DNA from: Larimichthys crocea
Taxonomy: Eukaryota; Chordata; Actinopteri; Sciaenidae
Reading direction: 5' to 3'
DNA length: 64,000 bases
NCBI RefSeq assembly: GCF_000972845.2
Contig: NC_040021.1
Location: 12,490,908-12,554,907, forward strand
Every line of letters begins with the position of its first letter. The first letter of the stretch is position 1. The notes beneath the pieces are model-generated. The model did not search any database, was not told where the DNA came from, and worked only from the letters and a program-made list of their open reading frames with translations. Shown here piece after piece: positions 23,829-35,412 of the stretch. Position numbers and translations under genes: made by a program.

Positions 23829-24983
23829 AAGCAAGGCTGCAACAAAGACATGCTCTATCACACACACAGACGGAAGCACATAGAGACGGATACAGCCTGA
23901 AAGTGGGTACTATTTTTGTCAACACTTGTGACCTCCCTCATACTTCCACTGAAGACAGAAGCAACAAATGATTTCGGTGTGAAAATGATGAGTACGTGCA
24001 ATACAATAACACAAAAAGACAGCAAACAAGTTGCTGCAATTTTCCACACTCATTTCAACACCGTCTACCACTTCTTGTCTCCCGCTGTACTCTTCAGTCT
24101 CTCATACTCACCTCTCAGTGACCCATGCAGGTTTTCTATTCCCGCCCACCATCACACCAGACTCTGGACTAAAAGAACAGGCTCTTCTTTTTATTCAGCT
24201 CTGTATCCTCTTGTGTCTGTCTGCACGCCTCCAAATAATATCCTCGTTTTTTAATATATGCATTTCTTTAGTGTATCTGGAATAAAAAAAACAAAACAAA
24301 AAAAAACACAAAATTTTTGGCAGGCCAGGCAGGAAAAGACACAGACACCCACACTGCTAGAAATGAAAAATAAGCATTGGATGAAAAAGACTCGACTTAG
24401 CAACTGTAATGTATTTCAGGTGGTTTTTATAACAGTTGGCATATTTGAGCCATGTTTACTAACCAAGAAAAATAATGCTGAAAATGCAGACTGAATCAAC
24501 CCATTCATGTCTTTTGTTGATGAGCAGTCCCTGTGCGTACAGGGAACACAGAGGAAGTGGAAATGAAGGATGGGATGATACACCGGTGGACAGCTCTAAG
24601 CATTACCTGTCCAGGTTAAATCCAAGGTCAAGAACTATTTTGTATTTTGCAGCCAGAATGACAAACAGAAGCAGGATGAGTAATGCTGTGTGTAAACATT
24701 GTGATGGAAAAGTGTGTTATGATTATACCCACCAATAGCACTGAAGAAGACAAAAGACAAACTGGTGTTTTATCTATCAAAGCAGTACAAAACAAGCCTT
24801 TAAGGTATATTCAGACTTATTCATGCTTCGGATAATGAAAATCAATGAGAGAAACAATTGTTTTGCATAATCTGGAAAAGTATCCATAAATCTTACTTGT
24901 CATATTATGGCATAATGCTTATAAGAGTATTCCTGTGAAGTATTCTCACATGAAGTTGAGGGATGTGGGTAAGACAGATTTAA
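23825..24983. other. Intergenic, no gene seen
   Basis: Only short frames, and an A-rich patch at about 24281-24315. Confidence 0.6.
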
Positions 24984-25408
24984 ACCATAGACTGTATAAA
25001 TAAAAATGGACATCACCCACAGGTCAGAGCCAATGTGAAACTCAAAGTGTCGTGGCTCTGGCTGTCGCTATCTTGGCAGTCCTACCTCCGTATGGATTGT
25101 GGGTGGAGCTGAGGCAGGCCAAATGAACCCTGGTTGCTTAAATCAGCCGCCTATGACAGCACCCACCTGTCAATCAAAGAGGCCACGCTCTTAATTATGC
25201 ATAAATTGAAGCCATAATATAATATAAGTGATAGTTATATATAAAAATCTCAAATCAGTACAGTCATAATGGCTGGGGAAATTAGCTATGGAGACCAAAA
25301 CTGTTTTTTGTACCAGGTTTTATTGTTTTAACATGGGGGCTTATGCAGATTGACCCATTTTTGTAGCCAGTCTCAAGTGGCCCTTGAGAACTGCAGTTGT
25401 TGGCACAA
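24984..25408 (+). mobile_element. Dispersed teleost repeat (ATAGACTGTATA type), near full-length
   Basis: Begins ACCATAGACTGTATAAATAA and ends TGAGAACTGCAGTTGTTGGC. In between are CACCCACCTGTCAATCAAAG, TTAATTATGCATAAATTGAA, GGGAAATTAGCTATGGAGAC and AAACTGTTTTTTGTACCAGG, in the order I know from many percomorph loci. Diverged partial copies are at about 43630-43990 (same direction) and 58560-58690 (opposite). No open frame; the class is uncertain. Confidence 0.75.
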
Positions 25409-28400
25409 GAGAAAAAAATGAGGGTACATCCTCTAAGGTCCATGAATGTCAGTCTGCATTTCAATCTAAGCTCTCAAGCAACCAAATGTGGCTAAAAAAA
25501 AACACACATGTAACACTGGATTCCACACTTCCCATAATACAACTACATCTTCCAAACTCCATGATGCCAGTTTGGCAAGCCAATCACCCTGACAACATCA
25601 CTATGACGTTGTATAATGTCAAACATTATACAACTCTTTTCACACACTAAGCAATCCTCTTCATGAGCTGAGATTCAAATATCAAATCTGTGGAGTGCCT
25701 CTTTGAAAGAATAATATGTTGATTAAGCAGTCAATATAATATCATAGAGCGGTTCCTGACAATTTCCCACACACACACACCACACAAAAAAAAATCCATT
25801 CACACACATAAGCAAATGCATAGAGAGAAATTAGCAGGAAATTGGAGAAAAAAACTCACTTTTCCTTTTTCCAAGTGCCTTTAAATCATCTATACAGGTA
25901 ATGGGTTTTGGAATTGATTTTACTTTCATAGTAAAGAAACCAATTCAGTGCTGGTTTAACTACTGTCCTCTCCTCTAGGCAAGCTCTCCCATTCACCATT
26001 CAGCAACCAGTGATCCAATAACAATAGTGAATGGGATCATGGGCATTCACAATATGTGTGTGCAGCTGTGTGTGTGTGTGTGTGTAAGTGTGTGTGTGTG
26101 TGTGTAAGTGCTGCAAATGTGTTTGTGCGCGAGCTCATCCATAAATGAGTGTATGTGCAAGACAGAGAAAAAGCATAATCTGCCGGTAATGGAACATGAA
26201 ACCGAGCAGAAAATTGCAAAAAGAAATGACTCCTAGGGAGGGTGTCAGCTCTGATGAATAAAGGCCTTCATGTGTGGCCTAATAAAGCCAGGCAGAGGGG
26301 CTAATGCCCTTTATAATCACACCTTTATTCTGATACACATAGAGGGGAAAAAGAAAAACACAAACACACTCACATGGCTGAAGCACAGCCAAATATTAAA
26401 AAGTGGCTTGATAGTTAATTAGCAAGCATGGTTATGCTCCCTTGGGTGTCAGCTTGCTACTGTAGGTAACAGCACAGTTTTTCCTAATGGACTTAAAATA
26501 TGACGTGTGTGTTTTTTCACTGACAGCAATTAATAAAGAAAGATACTGCTTGAAATGTTTCTGTAATGAAAAGTTGTAGAAAATCTCAGCAACAGGTGTT
26601 CCCTCCAGAGTCTGCACGCAACTTGCCGCAGTCATAACAGCAACCACAACTTAAAATTTTGATATAGTCAGTTTATAAGAGATCCACTTAATTTAGGGAT
26701 CTAATTATTTTAGGAGGTGTCAGTGGTGAATATTATTAAATGCAGGGACTTTGCCCAATCTTCGGGCTTAGCGAGTTGCCTAATTGCATTAAATCAGTTC
26801 ACTAAACTGAAACATTGATTTTTGAATCTGGGATTATGATTTAATTATCTCATTATTTCAACAAATAAAACCATGATATGAGTCATGACGTGTGTAGCTG
26901 AAGTGATGAACCAAGTTTTTACTTATTAATATTACAATGATCCTCACATCCTCTAGAGATAACTGAATAATCTATCTGGGTGATTGTAGAAAGGTATCTG
27001 TTTTAAGGTTTATACACTTCAGACTGTCTTCATTCTCTCAGGGTTGGAGAAAGAAGTGAGTATAAGGATCTTTCAACAGGTTTTCTGCTTCACTGGAGAT
27101 CCAGCTTTGTGGTTGGCTAGCCCCTCCGGTATTTCTGAATTCCAATGCAGCCTGCCCACCATCACAGACATCACAGGCATTGACTAAAGGGTGTTGTAAA
27201 AAGTGTCATCCACAATTAATGAAGTCTGCAAGGGGGATTATGTGGATATTCTGCAGACTTCTAGAGTCTGCTTGTGGTGTGGACTTCACCGCCCACTTTT
27301 CATTGCAACGCTGTGACTTTTACTCTCAGACACAACAGGTACATAAAACTTAGAAATGCATAAAACGTGAGATGTTATGTGCAACATGTAGGAAAAAAGT
27401 GACAGTCTTTAAAGTAGAAAGGAAAAACACATCACATCAGGGGCTTATGAAGCCTTGTCGGCTGCACAACCTCACAAACTTGCAGTGATGAACAGCAAGC
27501 ACCCCACAGTCCAAATACCAGCAGGGACCAGTCTCCAAATCAAGAAGGATGTCATTTAATCTGGCCTACATACACACATAGGCCTGGTCTGTCATATAAC
27601 TTCGACTTGAGCCATAGATCTAGCAACTGTGAAGCCAAATATTAAAATGATGTTAAAAAAAACACATACACGCTGATACATTCATCATTAATTAATTACT
27701 GGAAATGTTCCCATATTTATGCTGAATCGTACGCTTTCCTGTAGACAAATTGCACATTCTTGCATGTTTGCTGACCTGCTGTGCACTAATTAAAAGACTC
27801 TAGGTTACACTAGCATTTGTGTATCACTGGAAAACTCCCTATAATTAGTGCCAAATTGTCTATTTTGCAGGAGCCTTGCAATAAATTATTAGGATCTTCA
27901 GACCTATAAAATGAAGCATTACAGACACAGAAACAGAGCCCATCTCGTGCTCACAGCTTAGACTCGCCCTTGATGGAAGTGTTGAAATGGACACAAAGAG
28001 AGAAATAAACTGAAATAGTGCCACCTGCAGATATGTCCGTTCAAAGGTTAAACGTTTGGAGCCTCAGGTACATTTGTAGCGTCTGCCCTGATTCATTAGT
28101 ATGGGGGGGTACGCTCAAATTATGTTGCGCTACATGGGGTCTCTGCTCTTTCAACCTTCCGTCTGTCTCTTTCTGTCGTGTGGTGTCATTAGTGTTGATG
28201 GGGCAGCTGGAATTGACTCAGCAGGGGGGGTATGATTGGACAAAACTATATTCACCAGCTATCATCGACTGACCTGCCCTTGCCCGCCGCTGCTCCAGTG
28301 GATTTGCTAAATGACCTCATGTCAAAGCGATTGCTTGCACTGGACAAATCCTTCGTGAATAGCTGAAAACTGTGAGCAAGTGTTGTACCCTGTCAACCTA

Positions 28401-29002
28401 CTGTGGGTAAATAAAGGTTAAAAACAAATAGCAAAAGGATTGTTTGCAACCATCTGGCGGTGGCAGTTTCTTTACAGCACCAGACACAACTCATATTGTC
28501 CCAACGGGATTCCAGCCAGCCAGTCCTTCAATAGTGTGTGGTGGAGCATAGATAAAACCTCATTCTGATGCCCAAGAACGAGAGAGGGAATGAGAGAAAG
28601 AGGGAGAGAAGAGGAGGAGAGGGGGTAAAATATTGATGAGAAATGTGAGGCACAAAAATAGAGCGGCTCTGAATTGCCAATGAAGGGCAAAGGACACACA
28701 CACACACACACACAAAGCAGGATGTAACAGTAAAATAGATGAGTAAATTACGTACACACTCGTGTGCACTTACACGTGCATTATGGCATTTTTGTGCAAA
28801 ACCATGATTCAGCACAATCTGTTCTATGTAGCTATCATGAAAAAGAATATCCTCTTTTATTATCTACAACCTGAGATCAACTCCACACACACACACAATA
28901 TGACAGTATACAACCACAGTGGAACTAAAGAAAAGAGACAAACCACGTAACAATCCGATTTGAAAACATACCAGCACATATTCACATACGACACCGGCAC
29001 TG
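25409..29002. other. Intergenic; candidate conserved blocks, no gene seen
   Basis: Contains interrupted GT arrays (26060-26107) and a (CA)n run (28694-28714). Two stretches, about 26640-26890 and 27680-27900, are unique, AT-rich and full of homeodomain-type words (TAATTG, ATTAATTAATTAC, CACTAATTAAAAG). They look like vertebrate conserved non-coding elements by style only. A purine-rich tract lies at about 28575-28627. Confidence 0.4.
26058..26108. repeat. Interrupted (TG)n microsatellite
   Basis: Two GT runs joined by GTAAG, followed by another GTAAG. The GTGTGTAAGTG unit is thus itself duplicated. Confidence 0.9.
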
Positions 29003-29006
29003 TTAA

Positions 29007-29229
29007 AGGTTTAATGTGTAAGATTTAGAGGGATCTATTAAATGTTTTGTCTGCCATGTTCTTCCACTGTCTTTCTACAGTAGCTCAGAACGAACAAATC
29101 AAAATAAGAGTTTTGTGTACACATGTTTTCTCCTACACACTAGGATGGAGAAGGTGAGGTGAGAGGTATTTGGCTGGTTGCAACTGGCAGCGAGATGCCA
29201 TTAAATCCCACACACTATGTGTGTTTCAG
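29007..29229 (-). mobile_element. TTAA-flanked inverted-repeat element, copy 2
   Basis: TTAA at 29003-29006 precedes AGGTTTAATGTGTAAGATTT. TTAA at 29230-29233 follows the right end, which holds TTAAATCCCACACAC. The core CTGCCATGTTCTTCCACTGT, then TTCTACAGTAGCTCAGAACG, is the reverse of the core of the copy at 49383. Short and non-coding. Confidence 0.65.
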
Positions 29230-29233
29230 TTAA

Positions 29234-30634
29234 TAAGACCCAGCTGGCCTTTAAATATTCTTTAACAATAACAATTTCAATTAAAATTAAATCAGATGTC
29301 AAGAAAAAAAGGAAGGCAAAAATAAAAACTAAAACTAATTTAATCTAACTTTGTTGTTCTAATAATATTCTACCCCAATGAGGCCCACAGCAACTCTCAA
29401 CCTTTAATACTTTAAGAGTAATTAATTTGTTTTGCAAAGGGAATAGACCAACAGCTGACAAGTGTACAACCGATAAGGTTTTCCCCTGGAGTTGTGGTCC
29501 AGAGATCATGCTGCAAGGCAATTACTAGAAAAAAAAACCCTCAGAGACGTGCTATAATCCTGCTGAGAAAATGTGCATCTCTTTTTTCACTCTATATGAC
29601 AGTACATACTGTAGGTGGGTTTGACCTTTAAATGTAACATCTGCCACTATTCTTATTGTATTATACATTCTATTTTATATAGTTCATTTGTTCTCTTGAC
29701 AGTGAAAATATGTATTATCTGAGATGCACGAGAGAGGAAGAAGAAGAATACACGGACGACAGCTTTCCTCTAAGACTTTGTGACCTGGGATTGCAGCCAG
29801 TCTCTTCAGCAACAAAAACCTTTTCCTGAGTGAATGTTAGAAAACAGTGAGTCACAGAAAGTCTCTAGAGTTCACACACACTCACACACTGTGATAGAGC
29901 ACAATTCCCATCCAGCCTCGGCCAATTGCAGTTAATTGCTTCTGCAAATGAGTGATTGGGTCTGATTTTTTACCACAGCGGACATCTTACAGGAAGAGAG
30001 GATGAAGAAGGAAGGGAGAGAGATAAAAACAAAAACATCAACCTGTCACGGAGGGGCAATTAACAGGTTGATTAACTTCTAACCGTTGCCAGACCCCACC
30101 CCCCGTCTCTCTGTCTCTGTCCCGAGTGTGTCTGTTCCTTGCTTGCTTATAGGATTGACAGGATGGACTCCACAAACCCTTAAAACCTCTTTAAAAACAT
30201 ACAAATGTGAATAAAACTCACGTAATACCCTAAATTTGATTATGCTGTTTTATTTGCAGGTCACTGTGTCACTGAACAACTTGTTGATGTTTTTGTTTTC
30301 TTGTCCCCTCTATTTCCCCCTGTGGTAAAAGTCAGACCCCATCTGTCATCCACAGATGGAATTAATGGCCATAAATGGGAATAATGATGGGATTCATTCA
30401 TTTTAATAAATTACGGTGTGTCCATGTTTACAGCATTTTAAATTGGTTTACCTACAAAGAGCATCGTTCAGCAGTTTGCATTTAGGAACATTAAAGCATT
30501 AGTGCACCCAGGTAACAAGATTTTGGCTACAACAGCAGAGATGTTGTGGACCCCCAATTGAGACTCTGTACAGAAGTACAGGATGGATGCATAAACTGTT
30601 TTAATTTTTACATCAATGTAAAGTTCTGTACTCC
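29234..30634. other. Intergenic, no gene seen
   Basis: Non-coding DNA with no clear repeat or exon. Confidence 0.55.
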
Positions 30635-30715
30635 TAGGCTAGCTGTTTCCCCCTGTTTCCAGTCTTTATGCTAAGCTAGGCTAACCACCTACTATCTCCA
30701 GCTCCAAACTTACCA
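30635..30715 (+). mobile_element. Fragment of a common teleost repeat
   Basis: GGCTAGCTGTTTCCCCCTGT, CCAGTCTTTATGCTAAGCTA and GGCTAACCACCTACTATCTC form a stretch I recognise from very many teleost introns and intergenic regions. Only part of the family is present, and the boundaries are approximate. Confidence 0.65.
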
Positions 30716-30719
30716 AAAG

Positions 30720-30860
30720 AAAATGAATATGCATATTTTATAAAAAAAATAAATATATATAATAATTATATATATCATATTATATATATATATTGTAGAT
30801 ATAGATTATCGCTATATCCTCTATCTATATATATTCATATATATATTAAACATATGCAGT
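30720..30860. repeat. AT-rich low-complexity region
   Basis: About 140 bp of TA-dominated sequence with almost no G or C, including several (TA)n runs. It directly follows the repeat fragment at 30635. Confidence 0.85.
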
Positions 30861-30985
30861 GATAAAAATAAGAATATCACCTATCAGTTCTTTGGCTTTG
30901 CTGACATCCATATTTAAAAATTATTCTAGGATCATTTACCTTTAGCATGAATGATTTTTCTGAATTCAAATGGATTTCAACCTCA

Positions 30986-31099
30986 GACTGGCCTGTTGAA
31001 CATATTTATGATGGATCCTGCAATGATACAAAGACAGACCTCCGACTGGTTACCTGTGAACACATTTGTGTAAGATCCTGGAATGATAGAAAGACTGGT
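30986..31099 (+). repeat. Diverged tandem duplication, unit about 58 bp
   Basis: Unit 1 starts GACTGGCCTGTTGAACATAT at 30986. Unit 2 starts GACTGGTTACCTGTGAACAC at 31044. Both continue with a GATCCTG.AATGATA.AAAGAC block at the same offset, so this is a local duplication with about 75-80% identity by eye. Confidence 0.7.
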
Positions 31100-34000
31100 T
31101 ACCTTAGCAACCTAGCACCTTTTGGTTCCTTTATATCATGGTGAGAAAATGTTGGAAACAGAGAGAGAACGAGTGGGGGATCAGCTGACAGGCAGGCAGA
31201 CAGACAACGAAGACATGCAGGCAGGTAGACAGACTTGCATGACTTGTGCATCCGTGTCCCAATTAGTGTACGGAGGAGCTCAAGTTTCTGAAAAACCCAG
31301 AAAATAGTGCAATTTATAGTCTAATGTAAGGAAAGACCAAGATAAAATATTTGGACTGAAACAGTGGAAGAGAGGAATGAGGAGCTTCAAATCTCTAAAT
31401 CAACTTGTGAAAACCTTCAGCACAGACTTTGAATGTCACCAAATGTTAATTCCAACGAAAGACACCAAGAAGTAGGCAATCATACACATACATGCAGGTA
31501 TTTAAAGAAAACTGACTGCTCCATTACGACACCAAATATTAGGAGACATGTTATGAGAACACATTTTGGATTTGACACAACAGATGGCCTCACCGTAATG
31601 TTAGCACGTCGTGTTAGCTTGTCGATCACATGTTAGTTAAAATTATAAGACAGCTACAAGGACAACAAGCAAAAAAATGTGATTGTGCTTTAAAAAGTGT
31701 GGCTATGTTAAACAGATCAAAATAACTAACTGTTTTTTTGCACCCTAAAGTTACTTTTTCTCGTTACTTGCATATACAACACACACTGATTCCCTCTCTC
31801 TCTCTCTTTCTGTCTCCATTTCGCAGACACACAAACACACACACATTTACTGTCCAGCATGGCTCTCTACGCTGCTATAAATCAGACAGCTTTCACAGAC
31901 TCACCACCTGGCAAACAACTGATAGGGAAAGAAAAAGGAGGGAGGCCCAAAAAGAGCAAATGCAACAATAGATCGGGTCTAATGAAACAATAGAGACAAG
32001 AAAAGAGCAGGGAGGAGGGAAAGGGCAACAACGGGAAACTGATAAAAAAAAAAAGGCAAAGTACACGAAGTGCATTAAAAGGGGAAAACAACTCAATTTT
32101 AGAATTTACATCTATTTCCCACACAGCCCTTGCAATTCATATCATCATGCAGTTTTCAGACAAGAATATTATATCTGTGTTTAACCCCAGAAAATCACAT
32201 ACGGGGTCTTTTTGTAAGTGTGATCACACTTTTCAGGTTTCATCTTGATTGAAAACCATGTTCCAGCTATTATAGTGAATATTGATTCCCTTAAAGAAAT
32301 TCTCTTTTCACTGGAGTTTCAGTGCTTTGCTCAAGAACTCAAGGGCTGGATTTCTACCAGAACTCAAGTCCTTGGTTTGAAGAATAGTCTCCCTGCTCAT
32401 TTCATGACACCCCCCCACCCTGCTGCCTACACTGCAATCGTCACACATTTTTACAAGGGTCACTCCTCTTTTGCCTCCAGCTATGAATGCTGTTTTACAG
32501 ACTGTACTGTCCTGATGGGACTGCTGCATTCAGGCTCTGCACTGGTGTCCCCCTGCATCTCACACAGACAGAGCTGCTCTTGTAATTTGGTGGTTGCATA
32601 TCACTTCAAAGTCTAATTATGACAGGGGTTACAGAAAATACACATGGTTATTAATTTCAGCTATTTCAGCAATTTCAGTAAGGCTGCAGTACATGAAAAT
32701 CCATCCCTAAATCTCCCTAAAGCTCTAATAATGTACACTTGCAGGTAAAGCAGATCACATTTAGTCTTGCTCCTCTCCTGACATAGTGACTTCAAAGCTT
32801 TTCCTAGGAGGAGAGCTAACAGTATAATTAAATCTAGACAGACGATAGGAGAGCAAACGCCTACTAAATGGCCATCTTATCTTCTTTGGTCTGACAAACT
32901 GTCAAAGCCTCTCCTCAATTTGTACATAATAGGATGGTGCAAGGAGGCAATGACAACACAATGATAGGTAATTGTGAGGAGGTGGGAGCTTATATGTGGA
33001 AAATGTCAGAAGCGACAGTGAGGTGAGATCGATGGATGAAGTCCTGGTTTGTTTAAAGCAATGAGAAGCAGCGGACATGCGAGAACTCTCTCTAAATTCT
33101 GACCAAACGTTGATTTTGATAATAAATATGTAAAATGTCTGGGGTTTTTAGACAACCAGGACACCATACAAGGGTAACAGAAGACAGCAAAGTCCTACTT
33201 CTTTGAGATCAACATTTGACCTGGTCATACCAGACCAAGTGAGGTTGTAGCAGACAAAACTGAATTGAGCAATGCAGTGTTTTATTGCTGCTGAATTCAA
33301 TTTTTACTTACCAGGAAAAAGTTATTCGTTAGTATTGCTTTGAAGATATAGAACACCCACACTGATGATTTCAATTTATTAGAGCTCTTCCATGGGTGTA
33401 TACAGGCTGTGCCTGATTAACAGCTCCCTCATTCTCCTGTGTAGCTCAAGCCAAGTGTGTCTCATCCCATGTGTTTTCATCACCATTTTTCTTGACAATA
33501 CTCCGTCCTGGCAGGTGTTTACAACTCACAGAAGCTTATTAATTCCAGTCAGGCACTCACTGTACGTCACCTGGTATTTCATGAGTGAATTATGACTTGA
33601 AATCTGAATATAGGATGTTTCTTTCTTCTCTTTAAGTCCTGTAGTCATGCATCATTATCTGGCTCTCCACAGCTGCCCCAGATATCACGCATAGATTTTA
33701 CTTTACTCCTAATAAGTAGTTATACCATTCGTACTTCAGTAAAAGTATGCAACAAATTACTACATTATCACTGTCATGTCATTTCCAGCAAAGCTCTGAT
33801 CTCTTTAAATCTAAGCAGAAGTCTAATCAGCAAGTTTTAGTTCTCTTAAATTATCAATACTAAACAGACAAACTGAATCTTTTAGATTTCAGACCGGAAA
33901 ATGCATATAGGTTAGTATTGATTTGTTTTGTTGGCTTAATTATTACTGAATGTATGTATGTAACTGAATAATGTATGTAATGTATGTAATACTCATGTGC

Positions 34001-35334
34001 ATTCACAAACCTTCTCACCAAAAGTTCAACTCAGTTACAGTGAAATCACAATGGATAGTGGCAGCTTTTGGGATAAACTATAACACAATGAATCACTCAA
34101 CAGAATTCAGCCAGTCCGAGACACCTAAATGTGTTTTTCTATGTTCTGTTGGACGTCAAGTGCAGGATTTAGAACTTTTCCAACTTTACAAAAAGGTTTC
34201 TTTATTGTAAGCACCATATTTATTTGGTATTTATTTTGGAAATGACAAGCAAAATGTATTATGTCTCCAGCTTTGTCTAAAATTGCACCAGCAAAGTGTC
34301 AAAAATGCACACGGTGATGAAATCAGATTGGCTCAATTTGGCTGTCAGTGTTTTTGTTTGTTTGTTTGTTTGTTTGTTTGTTTCACTGCAGGAGCAAAAT
34401 GTCAAAATTCATCCCTCCATGATGTCTTTAAATGAGACCACTGAGGTCTGAGAGAGGTGGTATCAAGTGTAATGACTTAATGGATCAAACAATTTGTCCT
34501 GTAAACATCCCCCAGAAACTATGTTCAGAAACACATCTCAAAACTAAAGAACTGTAAAACCTTCTGCGTTAAATGAACTCTGACAGCGCTGACGAGCATG
34601 GTGTGAAATTAAAACTTGACATAAACACTTAGAGAAAACTGATCTCTTGCACCAGAGCAACGTCAGCTTTAAGAGCCAAACAATCAACATTTTGAGAGCC
34701 TAATAGAATGACTGTAAAAAAATATTAACAGTGAAAAATGTAAGACACTGTCAATTTATATACTCAGGCACAAACCAGGGTTATAGATTTACAGCAGCCC
34801 AGGTGGCCACCTGTTTCTATAGAGCAGCATAGGCCCTCAACAAATCTGAATATGCAGCAAAATCCCGAATACGCACACAGAACCATGCACAGAAACACTT
34901 GCAGGCATGGCCATGAGACCTTGGTTAATTATTCACATTGGTCAATAATGGGCCACAAATCAATTTTTAATTGTGTTTGTCTCCTGTATTAATCAGACAA
35001 TCAATTCTAGGCCAGTCTCCGATCTCAGATGAGTCTCGGCGAGCAGGAGGAGAAAAGATGAAGGGAAGATGGAGGACGGCAGCTCCTGCAGAGGGAAAGA
35101 AAAAAATAGAAAAGAGAAGAGAAGAGCAAAAGTGTGACAAGACATGATGGTTCCTCACTACCCGAACAGCCCAAGGGATTTTCTTTTTTTGTTTTCACAG
35201 GCATGTTACCCCTTATCTTATCAGGTCAGCAGGTATGAGGCGTGTGTGTGTACAGTATTTTGAGGAGCTGTCCTACTCCATTTCAGTCCACAACCTGATA
35301 GAGTAATGGAGAGATGCTGACCTACCTACTGTGT
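31100..35334. other. Intergenic, no gene seen
   Basis: Only short or compositionally biased frames. Holds the TTTG array at 34351 and a GA-rich tract at about 35095-35130. Confidence 0.55.
34351..34383. repeat. (TTTG)n tetranucleotide repeat
   Basis: About eight TTTG units. In the opposite direction this is (CAAA)n, which can be the tail of a retroposon, but no body is evident beside it. Confidence 0.9.
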
Positions 35335-35350
35335 ACACACACACACACAC

Positions 35351-35411
<61 letters not shown>
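35335..35411. repeat. (CA)n microsatellite
   Basis: About 38 CA units with one CG interruption. Confidence 0.97.
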
Positions 35412-35412
<1 letters not shown>

